A stretch of DNA of 64,000 bases from Paenisporosarcina antarctica (GTDB taxonomy: Bacteria; Bacillota; Bacilli; Bacillales_A; Planococcaceae), in assembly GCF_004367585.1 (NCBI RefSeq), contig NZ_CP038015.1:2362001-2426000 (forward strand). The letters are read 5' to 3'. The notes under the pieces are model-generated. The model worked only from the letters and a program-made list of their open reading frames with translations. It was not told the DNA's origin and did no database searches. Both the position numbers and the translations under genes were made by a program. Below are positions 1 to 8,910 of this stretch, one piece after another. How positions within the stretch are numbered: the stretch's first letter is position 1; each line of letters starts with the position of its first letter.

Positions 1-829
1 AATTTAGTAAACAATGATGCAAATGTGATTTATCAGGTGCCGATAGTTTCTGTTTCGTTCGTAGTCGACGAATGATAGCAAAGAATGTATCAGATATGGG
101 TACACCCATAATGATAATGGGAATGGCTAGTGAGATAAATGTAATACCCTTAAAGCCTAGAAGTGACAATACACCAATCATGAACCCTAGAAATAATGCA
201 CCTGTGTCACCCATGAAAATCTTGGCAGGGTAAAAATTATAAAACAAAAATCCAAATGTACTTACAGCCAGCATCATGGACATGGCCAAAACGAACATAT
301 CTCCCATAATAAACGCCATAATAGACAAAGTAAGCAAACCAATAGTTGAGACGCCAGCTGCTAGACCATCTAATCCGTCAATTAAATTAACTGCATTAGT
401 AATACCGACAATCCAAAGAATAGTTAAAAAGGAGCTTAAAAACCCAAAATCTAACACTCCACCGAATGGTAAGTTAATAAATCCAATTTCGATATCCCCC
501 AAAAACACAACAATTCCTGCGGCAATTAATTGTCCGCCTAATTTAATAATAGGTCGTATATCGTACAAATCATCCAAAACGCCTGTGATCACAATGATAA
601 ATGCGCCGATGATAATATAAATAGCATCCGGTGATGCGGGTTGATAGATAAAATAACCTATAATAAAAGCTAAAAAGATAGCTAAACCGCCAAGTCTTGG
701 CATAATTCGCACATGAACTTTGCGATGATTCGGTTGGTCAACTGCGCCAATTTTAATTGCGAATTTTTTTATTAATGGTGTAATTACTAATGACGCGATA
801 AATACACCTATTAGTGTAGCCAAAAACAT
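1..829 (-). CDS. tagO: Undecaprenyl-phosphate N-acetylhexosamine-1-phosphate transferase, TagO/WecA type (3' end outside window)
   Basis: I translated this by hand on the minus strand; 276 codons are open to the window edge, so the C-terminus is missing. It is a polytopic membrane enzyme of the MraY/WecA superfamily, which moves GlcNAc-1-phosphate from UDP-GlcNAc to undecaprenyl phosphate and starts wall teichoic acid linkage-unit synthesis. Visible family motifs, in order: DQPNHRKVH near the N-terminus, DDLYD (Mg-binding Asp pair), NLIDGLDGLAAG, FMGDTGA, and near the edge HLHH, as in the HLHHR loop. The ATG at 829 has a perfect AAGGAGGT eight bases upstream. It is the last gene of the minus-strand envelope cluster. 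The substrate assignment is by family; the tagA neighbour supports it. Confidence 0.9.
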   Translation of the reverse strand, partial: MFLATLIGVFIASLVITPLIKKFAIKIGAVDQPNHRKVHVRIMPRLGGLAIFLAFIIGYFIYQPASPDAIYIIIGAFIIVITGVLDDLYDIRPIIKLGGQLIAAGIVVFLGDIEIGFINLPFGGVLDFGFLSSFLTILWIVGITNAVNLIDGLDGLAAGVSTIGLLTLSIMAFIMGDMFVLAMSMMLAVSTFGFLFYNFYPAKIFMGDTGALFLGFMIGVLSLLGFKGITFISLAIPIIIMGVPISDTFFAIIRRLRTKQKLSAPDKSHLHHCLLN

Positions 830-924
830 GATTCTACCTCCTTGCATATATCGTGCACTTACTCGCCGATTATATCCACATTATTATAGCATGTAAATGT
901 TAACTTCTAAGACGAATTCTTTCT

Positions 925-954
925 ACTATACTTAACAGTACCCGATTTTAACAA
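925..954 (-). promoter_or_regulatory. Candidate sigma-A promoter for tagO
   Basis: On the minus strand TTGTTA (949-954) and TATAGT (925-930) are separated by 18 bases, in the 156-base gap before tagO. Both hexamers are near consensus. tagO may therefore be transcribed separately from the upstream glycosyltransferase. Confidence 0.4.
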
Positions 955-985
955 TTGTAACCATTCTATAAGACGTTACTTCTAT

Positions 986-2104
986 CTATTTAGTTTCACT
1001 TATCATCATTTCATAAGATTGATAGAGAGAATTTTGTAATTGTTCGTTTGAGAAGTTTGCTTTCGCATGCACATTTAATAAATCACCCATCTGTTGTAAC
1101 GAATTATTGGCTTTTGCTGCTATCGATTCAATTAAAGCTTGCGCTAACTCGTCTACACTTTTAGGCTTTACAATCCATCCGTAATCTTTGTTAATAATTA
1201 AATCCCTTACTCCCCCAACATCCGTTGTAATAATCGGCGTATGAGCGTTTGCGGATTCTAACAAAACGAGTGGAAAACTCTCACTATATGAAGTTAATAA
1301 TGATACGTCTGCTAACGCCAATAGTTGAGGTATATCATTTCTAAATCCAAGTAATTTAATATGATTTGATAAATTACTTTGTTTAATAAGCGTTTCAATT
1401 GCACTTCGCTCAGGTCCATCACCTATAAGTAGTAGTTTAAAGTCTTTAATCGGCTTTAATTTTTCAATTGCATTTATTAATACGGCATGTCCTTTAACAG
1501 GATGTAATCTCGCAATATGGACAGCAACAAAGTCTTTTTCAGTTAAATTATAATGGGCATTGAGGTTGCTTATATCCTTGTCATAGTTAACATTTGTGTA
1601 ATCTATCCCATTAAAAATGGTAGAAATTCTTTGTTCATCGACACCGTATTCTACTAACATCTCTTTAAAACGAGTAGAAACAGCAAAAACATGATTGGCT
1701 TTCTTAATCGCTCGACGATTTAAATACTGAAAAATAAATGCTAGAGGTTTCGGTTGATGCAAAAAATCGAGTTTTGGGTCACTATGTACAGTAATTGCCC
1801 AGTGGACATTTATTTTAGAAGATAGATTGTTCATAATAAAATTAGCACGCGGTCCATGCGAATGAACAATTTCAATGCCACGTTGTATTATATGTTGATG
1901 TATTTTGTTATTTACTGTGAGGTCTAAGCGACTCTGTTGTTTTATTACGGTTACATGGATTCCTAGTTCTCTCGCTTGTTGTGCAAATGCACCATCAATT
2001 AACAGCAAAAGTTCTGCTTCAAACGGCGCATTGTGAAATAGTTGAAGTAGGTGCTTTTTAGATCCACCCGTTTCTCCTCCACTAATTATGTGTAGAATCT
2101 TCAT
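986..2104 (-). CDS. Glycosyltransferase family 4
   Basis: A 372-residue cytosolic or membrane-associated GT-B glycosyltransferase. The N-terminal Rossmann half begins MKILHIISGGETGGSKKH. The C-terminal GT4 domain shows HIARLHPVKGH, then LIGDGPER, and then the nucleotide-sugar site ESFPLVLLESANA, in which the E-x7-E pattern of retaining GT4 enzymes is present. The start has GGAGGTG seven bases upstream. It lies 14 bases after tagA and upstream of tagO, so it probably adds a sugar to a lipid-linked wall polymer. Donor and acceptor cannot be read from sequence. Confidence 0.85.
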   Translation of the reverse strand: MKILHIISGGETGGSKKHLLQLFHNAPFEAELLLLIDGAFAQQARELGIHVTVIKQQSRLDLTVNNKIHQHIIQRGIEIVHSHGPRANFIMNNLSSKINVHWAITVHSDPKLDFLHQPKPLAFIFQYLNRRAIKKANHVFAVSTRFKEMLVEYGVDEQRISTIFNGIDYTNVNYDKDISNLNAHYNLTEKDFVAVHIARLHPVKGHAVLINAIEKLKPIKDFKLLLIGDGPERSAIETLIKQSNLSNHIKLLGFRNDIPQLLALADVSLLTSYSESFPLVLLESANAHTPIITTDVGGVRDLIINKDYGWIVKPKSVDELAQALIESIAAKANNSLQQMGDLLNVHAKANFSNEQLQNSLYQSYEMMISETK

Positions 2105-2118
2105 TGGTTCACCTCCAA

Positions 2119-2853
2119 TTAACTGTGTTGTTTACGAGTACGTCTTCTACTAGTTACCACTTTCGCTAAGAACAAAGGCAATGCCCATTGACGTTTTATT
2201 CGAGATGGTTGCTTTATTAAACGGTACAACCACTCCGTTCCCGTCTTAAGGAATAATTCAGGTGCACGTTTTACATGACCACTAAACACATCAAAGCTAC
2301 CTCCAACTCCTTGGAATACATTGACATGTAGTTGTTCCATATTGTTTTTGATAAACAACTCTTGCTTAGGACTGCCAAGTGCAACAAATAAAATATGCGG
2401 TTGTACTTCGTTGATTGTTTTCATTATTTGTTGTGTGTCATTAATATAGCCATCCAATGTTCCTGAGATAATCAATTTCGGGTATTTTTTTTGAATATTT
2501 CGAGCTGCTTGATTAACAATTTCAGGCTTTGCACCGTACATGAAAATTTTCCATTCATTTTTGTTGGCTAACGCTAATAAATTTCCCATCATGCCAATTC
2601 CTGTGACTCTGCCTTTAACGATTCCACCACTTAATTTTGAAGCAATTGAAACACCAATACCATCGGGAATTTGATATGTTGATTCATTTAATAAGTGGCG
2701 AAGGTTTAAGTCTTGCTCAGCCATCATTATTTTTTCGGGATTAATCGCGACTATACGGACTTTTTGAAATCGTTTAATATCATCTTCTATACGACTCATT
2801 AATTGTTGTTCGTTTAATGTTGTGACATCTACACCCATTATATTTTCTTTCAT
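2119..2853 (-). CDS. tagA: N-acetylmannosaminyltransferase, WecG/TagA/CpsF (GT26) family
   Basis: 244 residues, the usual family length. Characteristic stretches are AINPEKIMMAEQD, YQIPDGIGV, GRVTGIGMM, FVALGSPKQELFI, GVGGSFDVFSG and the C-terminal basic segment EWLYRLIKQPSRIKRQ. TagA adds ManNAc from UDP-ManNAc to GlcNAc-PP-undecaprenol, the committed step of the teichoic acid linkage unit, directly after TagO. WecG homologues instead transfer ManNAcA. With a UDP-ManNAc dehydrogenase-like gene just upstream, a ManNAcA donor cannot be excluded. RBS GGAGG lies 8-9 bases before ATG. Confidence 0.88.
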   Translation of the reverse strand: MKENIMGVDVTTLNEQQLMSRIEDDIKRFQKVRIVAINPEKIMMAEQDLNLRHLLNESTYQIPDGIGVSIASKLSGGIVKGRVTGIGMMGNLLALANKNEWKIFMYGAKPEIVNQAARNIQKKYPKLIISGTLDGYINDTQQIMKTINEVQPHILFVALGSPKQELFIKNNMEQLHVNVFQGVGGSFDVFSGHVKRAPELFLKTGTEWLYRLIKQPSRIKRQWALPLFLAKVVTSRRRTRKQHS

Positions 2854-2870
2854 ATATCAAAACCTCCAAA

Positions 2871-2902
2871 ACAAAAAGACATTCCTATAGGGGAAATGTC
2901 TC
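2871..2902 (-). terminator. Intrinsic terminator between the dehydrogenase gene and tagA
   Basis: On the minus strand GACATTTCC, a short loop and GGAATGTC (one bulge) are followed by TTTTTGTTTT. It directly follows the dehydrogenase stop codon and ends close to the tagA RBS, so it may attenuate rather than fully stop transcription. Confidence 0.6.
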
Positions 2903-2913
2903 TTATCATTTTT

Positions 2914-4197
2914 TTACTGAACAGGGTTGCCTTTTCCATCACCAAGTTTATAGACTGTAAAACCTGCGTCTTCCCATTGCTTTCGATCAATTGCGTTCTT
3001 TGTATCGAGTACAATTGGGTGGCTCATTAATTCGGCAATATTATGTGGATTAATTTTTGTGAAATAATCATGATTTGTCAAAATTACTACGATATCAGAA
3101 TCTGTAATGGCTTCATCAAATCCTTGTGTTTGAGAAGGGACCTTGTTTTCTTTAACATGCGGATCAAAGGACACTAAATCAATGTCTTCATGCGACAATT
3201 GCTCAACGATTTCCATAGATGGACTTTCACGAATGTCATCAATATTTGCCTTAAACGTTAAGCCCAATACGGAAACACGAGGGTTGTCTATTTGATTTAA
3301 TCTAGAAATTTCAAGTATTTTTTCAACTGTAAACTTTGGCATTCCATCGTTAGTTACACGAGATAAATAAATAATTTTCGCTAATTCACTTTGTTTTTCG
3401 ACTAAAAACCAAGGATCAACTGCGATACAGTGACCGCCAACGCCGGGACCCGGATAATGAATATTTACACGTGGGTGATGGTTTGCAAGAGAAATAGCCT
3501 CCCATGCATTAACTCCAAGATTTTCACTCATTTTAGCCAGTTCATTGGCAAACGCAATATTGACATCTCTGAATGTATTTTCAATGACTTTCACCATTTC
3601 AGCTGTCGTTACATCTGTTATATGGAATTCACCTTTAACAAAACTTTGATAAAATTCTTTTGTACGCTCTGCAGATTCTAAGTTAAAGCCACCAATAATT
3701 CGGCTGTTATTTACTAGTTCTTCAAATACTTTCCCTGGAATTACTCGTTCAGGGGAATGGGAAATAAATAGTTCGATTCCCATCTCTAATTTACTTTGCT
3801 CTAATATAGGTATCATTACGTCCATAACAGTACGAGGTGGAACCGTAGATTCAAGAACAACTAAATCACCTTTCTTTAAAAAAGGAACAATAGAAGCTGT
3901 CGCTGATTCAATATATTTCATATCAGCCGTTTTTTCAGCCGTGATTGGTGACGGCACAGCTACAATAAACATGTCCGCCTCTTCAGGAGTAGTAGATACA
4001 GTAAAAGTCCCTTGTACTAGAGCATTATTTAAATATCCTTGAAGACCTGGTTCTTCTATATGAACTTGACCTTTAGATAATAAGTTAATTGCACGTTCAC
4101 TTACATCAACACCGAGTACTTGGTAGCCGTGATTTGCAAACATCACTGCTGTAGGTAATCCTATATAACCAAGACCAATAACACATATTTTCTTCAT
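2914..4197 (-). CDS. UDP-N-acetyl-D-mannosamine dehydrogenase-like (UDP-glucose/GDP-mannose dehydrogenase family)
   Basis: The chosen start is the ATG at 4197 (427 residues): a GAGG lies upstream, and the protein then begins directly with the Rossmann motif ICVIGLGYIGLP. The longer frame adds 19 unconvincing residues. Family features: NAD-binding N-terminus, VLESTVPPRT, SPERVIPG, and the active-site region PGPGVGGHCIAVDPWFL with the catalytic Cys in GGHC. The C-terminal UDP-sugar domain includes LGLTFKANIDDIRESPS. The GVGGHCIAVDPWFL form resembles WecC-type enzymes, which oxidise UDP-ManNAc to UDP-ManNAcA. It heads the tagA/GT4/tagO run. A related UDP-sugar dehydrogenase is the alternative. 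Confidence 0.8.
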   Translation of the reverse strand: MKKICVIGLGYIGLPTAVMFANHGYQVLGVDVSERAINLLSKGQVHIEEPGLQGYLNNALVQGTFTVSTTPEEADMFIVAVPSPITAEKTADMKYIESATASIVPFLKKGDLVVLESTVPPRTVMDVMIPILEQSKLEMGIELFISHSPERVIPGKVFEELVNNSRIIGGFNLESAERTKEFYQSFVKGEFHITDVTTAEMVKVIENTFRDVNIAFANELAKMSENLGVNAWEAISLANHHPRVNIHYPGPGVGGHCIAVDPWFLVEKQSELAKIIYLSRVTNDGMPKFTVEKILEISRLNQIDNPRVSVLGLTFKANIDDIRESPSMEIVEQLSHEDIDLVSFDPHVKENKVPSQTQGFDEAITDSDIVVILTNHDYFTKINPHNIAELMSHPIVLDTKNAIDRKQWEDAGFTVYKLGDGKGNPVQ

Positions 4198-4243
4198 TAA
4201 TATTCGCCTCGATTTTTTTATGTAGTTAACACTTAATCTATAT

Positions 4244-4272
4244 ATTATATCCAATTTCCCGATAAAAAGACA
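4244..4272 (-). promoter_or_regulatory. Candidate promoter for the envelope cluster
   Basis: A perfect TATAAT (minus strand, 4244-4249) lies about 47 bases upstream of the dehydrogenase start. The -35 at 17-base spacing (TGTCTT, 4267-4272) is weak, so the call rests on the -10 and its position. Confidence 0.35.
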
Positions 4273-4566
4273 GCATGTCTAATGTCCCCGATATGTGAAT
4301 TACTTGTATTCTTTAGCTTTATCTAAAATTATAAAGATTTATCTATTCTTCATTCTTTCTGCACAATTTAAACGTACTAGAAATAGTGTCCCATAGCAAG
4401 CTAAAGGACATGTTACTATATTGGTTTTAATCAGTTATTCGAGGGTAATTACCTGGAATTAGTTTTCGTTATTTCTAATAGTAGCGTTTGATCTTTAAAG
4501 ATCTCACACATATCTAAGTCACTTTGAGAATCAAGAAATATTCCTGATTGTTTTAATATGCCCGTT

Positions 4567-4605
4567 CCAAGGTTTACTTACTGGAAATAGAAATGTAAAC
4601 CTTGG
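4567..4605. repeat. Perfect 11-bp inverted repeat in the ltaS/dehydrogenase gap
   Basis: CCAAGGTTTAC (4567-4577) and GTAAACCTTGG (4595-4605) flank a 17-base loop. The repeat is 29 bases past the ltaS stop and may act as its terminator, but there is no U-run on either strand. The rest of 4273-4633 is AT-rich with no coding signal that I can see. Confidence 0.5.
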
Positions 4606-4633
4606 TCGAGCTGAATAATAAAGGTTTTATATG

Positions 4634-6508
4634 TTATTTTTTATCTATTTGACTTTCTTTCGATGTATATTGATCCATTAAACCATCTGACATATTAAGT
4701 ATTTCTTGAATGTTAGTCGTATTTTTATCAATGTATGTCATATCTAAATCGATTCTTTTCATATCTTCTATATCATAAAAACGTTTTGGAAAGCGTGCAT
4801 TTTCTGCAATATAAAAATGGTCATTATTAATAAAAGATCCAGCTGGTAAATAGTAACGCATTCCGAGTAAATTGTTCTTATATTGGAATAGATTTTGTCC
4901 CAAAATTGGTGTTTTGATTTCAATTCCTAATAAATTTAAAAGTGTCGGCATCATATCTATTTGGCCACCCAGGTTCGTATTGATCGTGTGATTCTTAAAA
5001 ACTCCTGGTACTGTTATGATGAACGGCATCGTAAATCTGTCTTTTAATGAATATGGTTTTCCTAATAATTCAGCCATTAAATTATTATCTTCCGCTGTCA
5101 TGGGTCTGCCATGAAGACCCGAGTGATCACCGAAAATAGCAATGACAGAATTTTCATAAATACCTTCGTCCTTTAAATTTTGAATAAAACGGCCGATTTG
5201 TTCATCAGTGTAACGTACTGATTGTAGATAATTCCCTACATAAGAACCTTCGTAAGAATCAGGTAGAGTTAACAATTCATCTTTAGCCGGCATTTTAAAA
5301 GGTGTATGGCTCGTTATTGTCATAATATTTGCATACATTCGTTCGTTTTGACTGACTTTTTCTTTCACTTGTTCTGTGACGAAGTCAATCAGAATGGAAT
5401 CTGATGGTCCAAAACCAATAACGTCTTCATTAGGAATTTCTTTGTCAGTGAATACATCTTGGAACCCAAGCACTGGATATAAAACATCGCGGTTCCAATA
5501 CGTAATATCATCTGCATGAAAAGTCATAGATTTGTATTCAGCTTCATGTAAATAATTCACCATAGATGGATAGGATTTACCTGTAAGGAAATTAACTGTA
5601 GGTTCTAGCCCTTTAGGATATAGAGATGTATGTAATAGCCATTCAGAATCTGAAGTATTTCCTGCTCCAATTTGTTGAATAACATTTGTGAATTCTGTAC
5701 TTTCTCCCAATAATTGATTGATATTTGGTGTGATTTCTTGATTATTAATTTTCTCACCAACAACAAATTCTTGCATAGATTCTACTTGAATCACAAATAA
5801 ATGTCGCTCTTTTGCTAAGCCAAAACTTTTATGTTCTATGTCCGGCAAGTACTTATTGTTCTTCAGTTCAATGAATTTAGGGTAATCAAATTCTTCTGTC
5901 AGCTCTGATGCTTCAATAAATTCATCTTTATTTCTCAAATTTCGTTGCATCATTTGTGAAATTTGTGTATTCAAATACCCGTATTTTTTTGAAGAAACAG
6001 ATATATCATAAATGGTTTCATTGTAAGTTATTGATTGAATGATAATAGAAAAAACGACTGAAGTGACAATGATTATGGTATTTAATCGTGTAGCTGTGGG
6101 TGTCTCCATTTTCTTGAAAATCGCAATAGCGACGACTAAAATAAAGGTATCTATGAAATAAAGTAAATCAGTGTAAGCGTATAAATATGGAAGGATTTCA
6201 ACTATTGACCCTGCTTGATTAGTTTGGCTTAAATCATAATAAGAAGGAACAATTAAAAAATACCGCTCATACCAAGTAACCAAAATCATGAGAATTGAAG
6301 TCAGTAAATTAATACTAATTAGATAAGGAATTGGATGTTTTTTTATAAATAACAAAACTAGAAAGTAGGGAATTAACCATATGAAAGATTCCCGTAATAA
6401 GTTCATAAGTGACATATCATCAAATAACTCATATCGGAAATAAAACACTTTAGTTATGACCATTATTAGTGTTGTAACAGTAATTAGCAGGGTTGATCTA
6501 TTTTTCAT
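4634..6508 (-). CDS. Lipoteichoic acid synthase-like sulfatase-fold membrane enzyme
   Basis: 624 residues from the ATG at 6508, chosen because AAGGAG lies 12 bases upstream; the upstream extension is unlikely. About five membrane helices fall in residues 7-160, followed by an extracellular sulfatase domain (about 230-560). The LtaS catalytic set is present: Glu243 (VIQVESMQEF), the nucleophile Thr285 (GAGNTSDSE) and Asp461-His462 (IFGDHSGLHGR). LtaS enzymes polymerise glycerol phosphate from phosphatidylglycerol. Paralogues in the family act as primases, or decorate or process polymer, so which role this one has is open. Large flanking spacers suggest a single-gene unit. Confidence 0.88.
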   Translation of the reverse strand: MKNRSTLLITVTTLIMVITKVFYFRYELFDDMSLMNLLRESFIWLIPYFLVLLFIKKHPIPYLISINLLTSILMILVTWYERYFLIVPSYYDLSQTNQAGSIVEILPYLYAYTDLLYFIDTFILVVAIAIFKKMETPTATRLNTIIIVTSVVFSIIIQSITYNETIYDISVSSKKYGYLNTQISQMMQRNLRNKDEFIEASELTEEFDYPKFIELKNNKYLPDIEHKSFGLAKERHLFVIQVESMQEFVVGEKINNQEITPNINQLLGESTEFTNVIQQIGAGNTSDSEWLLHTSLYPKGLEPTVNFLTGKSYPSMVNYLHEAEYKSMTFHADDITYWNRDVLYPVLGFQDVFTDKEIPNEDVIGFGPSDSILIDFVTEQVKEKVSQNERMYANIMTITSHTPFKMPAKDELLTLPDSYEGSYVGNYLQSVRYTDEQIGRFIQNLKDEGIYENSVIAIFGDHSGLHGRPMTAEDNNLMAELLGKPYSLKDRFTMPFIITVPGVFKNHTINTNLGGQIDMMPTLLNLLGIEIKTPILGQNLFQYKNNLLGMRYYLPAGSFINNDHFYIAENARFPKRFYDIEDMKRIDLDMTYIDKNTTNIQEILNMSDGLMDQYTSKESQIDKK

Positions 6509-7073
6509 GATTCTCAAAATCTCCTTATGAAAACATAACAAATTTTATTTCAATATGATTATTTTTCTTAACATGCGCTCTATATCCAATTTACATTCTT
6601 AACAATTTTACCACTTAACTTACATTTAAGACATCTAAAATATTTTATCACAAATATCTTTTTCATTTAAAAGAATTTTAATATCCCCCTCGAACAAATT
6701 TAGAGTATTTGATAATTTAATAAAAAGGAGATGATTTTTTATACAATTAAAAATAGAATTATCTACTAAAACTAGTAGCACTTAAAAGGTTACATCGTCG
6801 CATGTCGATAAATCACCCCCAATATATCGATGTCAAACGAGATTTGTAATGCCGATGCAGGCTATGTTAGAGAAGATTTTATCGACGTTCTTTCAAGTAT
6901 TCATTTCCCAATCCCCCACTTGTTGTCCTCCAAAATTCTTTTTCTCAAAAAAATATTCCATCCTCCCAGATTGACATCCGTGTTTTTACATCTGCTTATT
7001 CCCTAATAAATCAACATGAGTAACAAAAGTTTTTACTACATGGTAAAATTCATCATCATATAAAATAATATTC
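6509..7073. other. Long non-coding spacer upstream of the LTA synthase gene
   Basis: No open frame with plausible composition or RBS was found on either strand. The stretch is AT-rich. An orphan AAAAAGGAG at about 6722-6730 is not followed by a usable start. Together with the terminators downstream it separates the envelope block from the RocB-like operon. Confidence 0.6.
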
Positions 7074-7115
7074 GTGAAAAGAACTTCTAGGAATTTTCCT
7101 AGAAGTTCTTTTCAC
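7074..7115. terminator. Perfect 42-bp palindrome, terminator-like on both strands
   Basis: Two 20-base arms (7074-7093 and 7096-7115) are exact inverted copies around a TT centre. Each arm starts GTGAAAAGAAC and contains CTAGG, so an A-rich 5' flank and a U-rich 3' flank exist in both directions. It is about 90 bases beyond the end of the RocB-like gene and 570 bases from the next gene, so which transcript it serves is unclear. Confidence 0.5.
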
Positions 7116-7140
7116 ACGATATATTGTGCGGATAAAATTC

Positions 7141-7161
7141 CGCGAATACGGGATAAACGAC
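7141..7161. repeat. Single degenerate unit of the 21-nt intergenic repeat family
   Basis: The sequence CGCGAATACGGGATAAACGA (plus one base) matches the family pattern CGyGAATATnAGATAA seen as tandem copies at six other places in the window. Only one clear unit is present here. Confidence 0.45.
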
Positions 7162-7164
7162 AAA

Positions 7165-7192
7165 CCCCCTCACTTCAATAAAAGTGAGAGGG
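7165..7192 (-). terminator. Terminator of the GntR/PatA/RocB-like operon
   Basis: An 11-bp stem with one G-U pair (CCCTCTCACTT and AAGTGAGGGGG on the minus strand) starts 11 bases after the stop codon. It is followed by TTTG, so the U-tract is short. Confidence 0.65.
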
Positions 7193-7202
7193 TCATTTTG
7201 AA

Positions 7203-8816
7203 TTATATTTTTTCACATAGTACAGATTTAATCATGTTTTCGAGAATTTGAGGTACTTCTACGAAGGCGCTTTGCATTTGCAAGCGTTCGGTACGTCTGT
7301 GGGCATCTTTTCCGAATGGGCCAACGTTTAACACTGGTGCTTGAAGCTCACGCATTTCATTAAATGGAATGGTGTAGGTATCTCCCCAAACAGGCGTGTT
7401 GGCTTCAAACACTTGCCATCCACCGCTATTATCATCGTAGTTCACATAACTTAAGTCGGAAATACCGTTAAAGTAATGAATACGTTTTATGGATCGATTA
7501 AAATTTCTAGCTCCAAATTCTTTGACAAATTTGACACATTCTTCTACTAACGGATTATTGCTTGAGTTAACCGCTGGATAGTATGGAGGTGCGTAAAGTA
7601 AAACCATTGCTGGGGCTAGTTCTTGGCAATGTATCATTAGAGTATCTATAATGCGGAAAGATTTTTCACGATCATCCATTTCGTAATTTTCGCTAACCGT
7701 CATTTTTACTGTTTGCACATACTCCTCGCCGAATTTACTAACAGCATGCTTTAATAAATCATCATATCGCATGACGCTTATATTTCCCACTGGCCTTACG
7801 CCTTCACGAGAACAAATCATTTGGTAACTTGCATTACATTCATCTGCTGCTTTAATAGCGACTTGTTCGAATAAATCCATGATTTCAGCTGCATTACGTT
7901 TCATTAAGAACACATTGTATAATGCAGTAGCTCGATATGGAGTCTGTGCAGAATACTCCATTTTCAAGTCTTTTTGTTGGAGTGACACGGGTAAAGGCAT
8001 CTTTTCACCTAGAACGGTCTCTTGGAATATAGGATTGTATTCCATATGTTGAGTTAAGAAAGCAGCAATATAGTTTGCAGAGATACCGCTTAAAGGCTCG
8101 CCCACATGTGTTTCCATTCCATAAAAAAAGGCGGACGGCATGATTTTACCAATTGATCCTGAATAAAGATAATATTTATCGTCACCAGGTTGTTGCGCGA
8201 ATACTGGCTCACTATTTAGAAAAAGTTTATAAGAAAGGTCGTGTTGAGTGCGCAACTCAATTAATTTTGATACTGCCGCTCTCATCCCTAAACTATTCGT
8301 CTCTTCATCCGGGACAGTCAATAAAATGAGGTTTATTGGCCACTGTTCTTTACTCGCTTTTTCAATTAATCCCATGTGTAAAACAAGACCCATTTTCATA
8401 TCCATCGTCCCTCGACCGAATAAATAATTGCCCGATTCTAGGTCAATACGTGCTTCATCTGGTAATTCGTTCTTCCGCTCAAAAAATGCTTTTGTTAACA
8501 TTTCTGGTTCACATGCCAATATTTCCAAATCTCCATATTCTTCGGTATTGACTGTATCAAAATGGCTTAGTAACACAATTGTTTCCTTTGCCTGAGGATG
8601 TATATATAATGCTGTAAGAAATTTCCTACCCAGGTCAGCATCTGTCAGTTCTATTTGTTCTGGATGAGCTTGAAAGTAAGGAATATCTTGCAATTTCGAT
8701 TGAACTTTGAATGGAAATTCACGCTCTCCATCTGATAAAGTCATACTTTTCCAACTAACCACTTCATTTAGTAATGCACGAAGGGCTTCTGGTGTTGACC
8801 ACATAAGTTTTGTCAT
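7203..8816 (-). CDS. rocB: M20-family metallohydrolase, RocB-like
   Basis: 537 residues, close to RocB of Bacillus (about 565), whose biochemical reaction is not established. M20 zinc-site motifs are visible: LLSHFDTV (metal His and catalytic Asp), GRGTMDMKMG (bridging Asp) and TVPDEETNS (the Glu-Glu pair with the general base). A lid/dimerisation insert lies in the middle. RBS GGGAG is nine bases before ATG. It is the last gene of the operon, 94 bases after the PatA-like gene. RocB is tied to arginine/ornithine breakdown in Bacillus, but here the neighbours are a GntR regulator and an aminotransferase rather than rocD/rocF, so the substrate may differ. Confidence 0.7.
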   Translation of the reverse strand: MTKLMWSTPEALRALLNEVVSWKSMTLSDGEREFPFKVQSKLQDIPYFQAHPEQIELTDADLGRKFLTALYIHPQAKETIVLLSHFDTVNTEEYGDLEILACEPEMLTKAFFERKNELPDEARIDLESGNYLFGRGTMDMKMGLVLHMGLIEKASKEQWPINLILLTVPDEETNSLGMRAAVSKLIELRTQHDLSYKLFLNSEPVFAQQPGDDKYYLYSGSIGKIMPSAFFYGMETHVGEPLSGISANYIAAFLTQHMEYNPIFQETVLGEKMPLPVSLQQKDLKMEYSAQTPYRATALYNVFLMKRNAAEIMDLFEQVAIKAADECNASYQMICSREGVRPVGNISVMRYDDLLKHAVSKFGEEYVQTVKMTVSENYEMDDREKSFRIIDTLMIHCQELAPAMVLLYAPPYYPAVNSSNNPLVEECVKFVKEFGARNFNRSIKRIHYFNGISDLSYVNYDDNSGGWQVFEANTPVWGDTYTIPFNEMRELQAPVLNVGPFGKDAHRRTERLQMQSAFVEVPQILENMIKSVLCEKI

Positions 8817-8910
8817 GATGCTAATCTCCCTAGTATGAATTTTACTGTAAATATAGACGTCTTATTTGATGTGCGTTTGAAAAGTATCGATGACTTTAAA
8901 ATCATGCACT

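Noticed and set aside
276-620. 114-codon plus-strand frame
   Set aside because: It is the antisense of tagO, whose motifs are clear on the minus strand.
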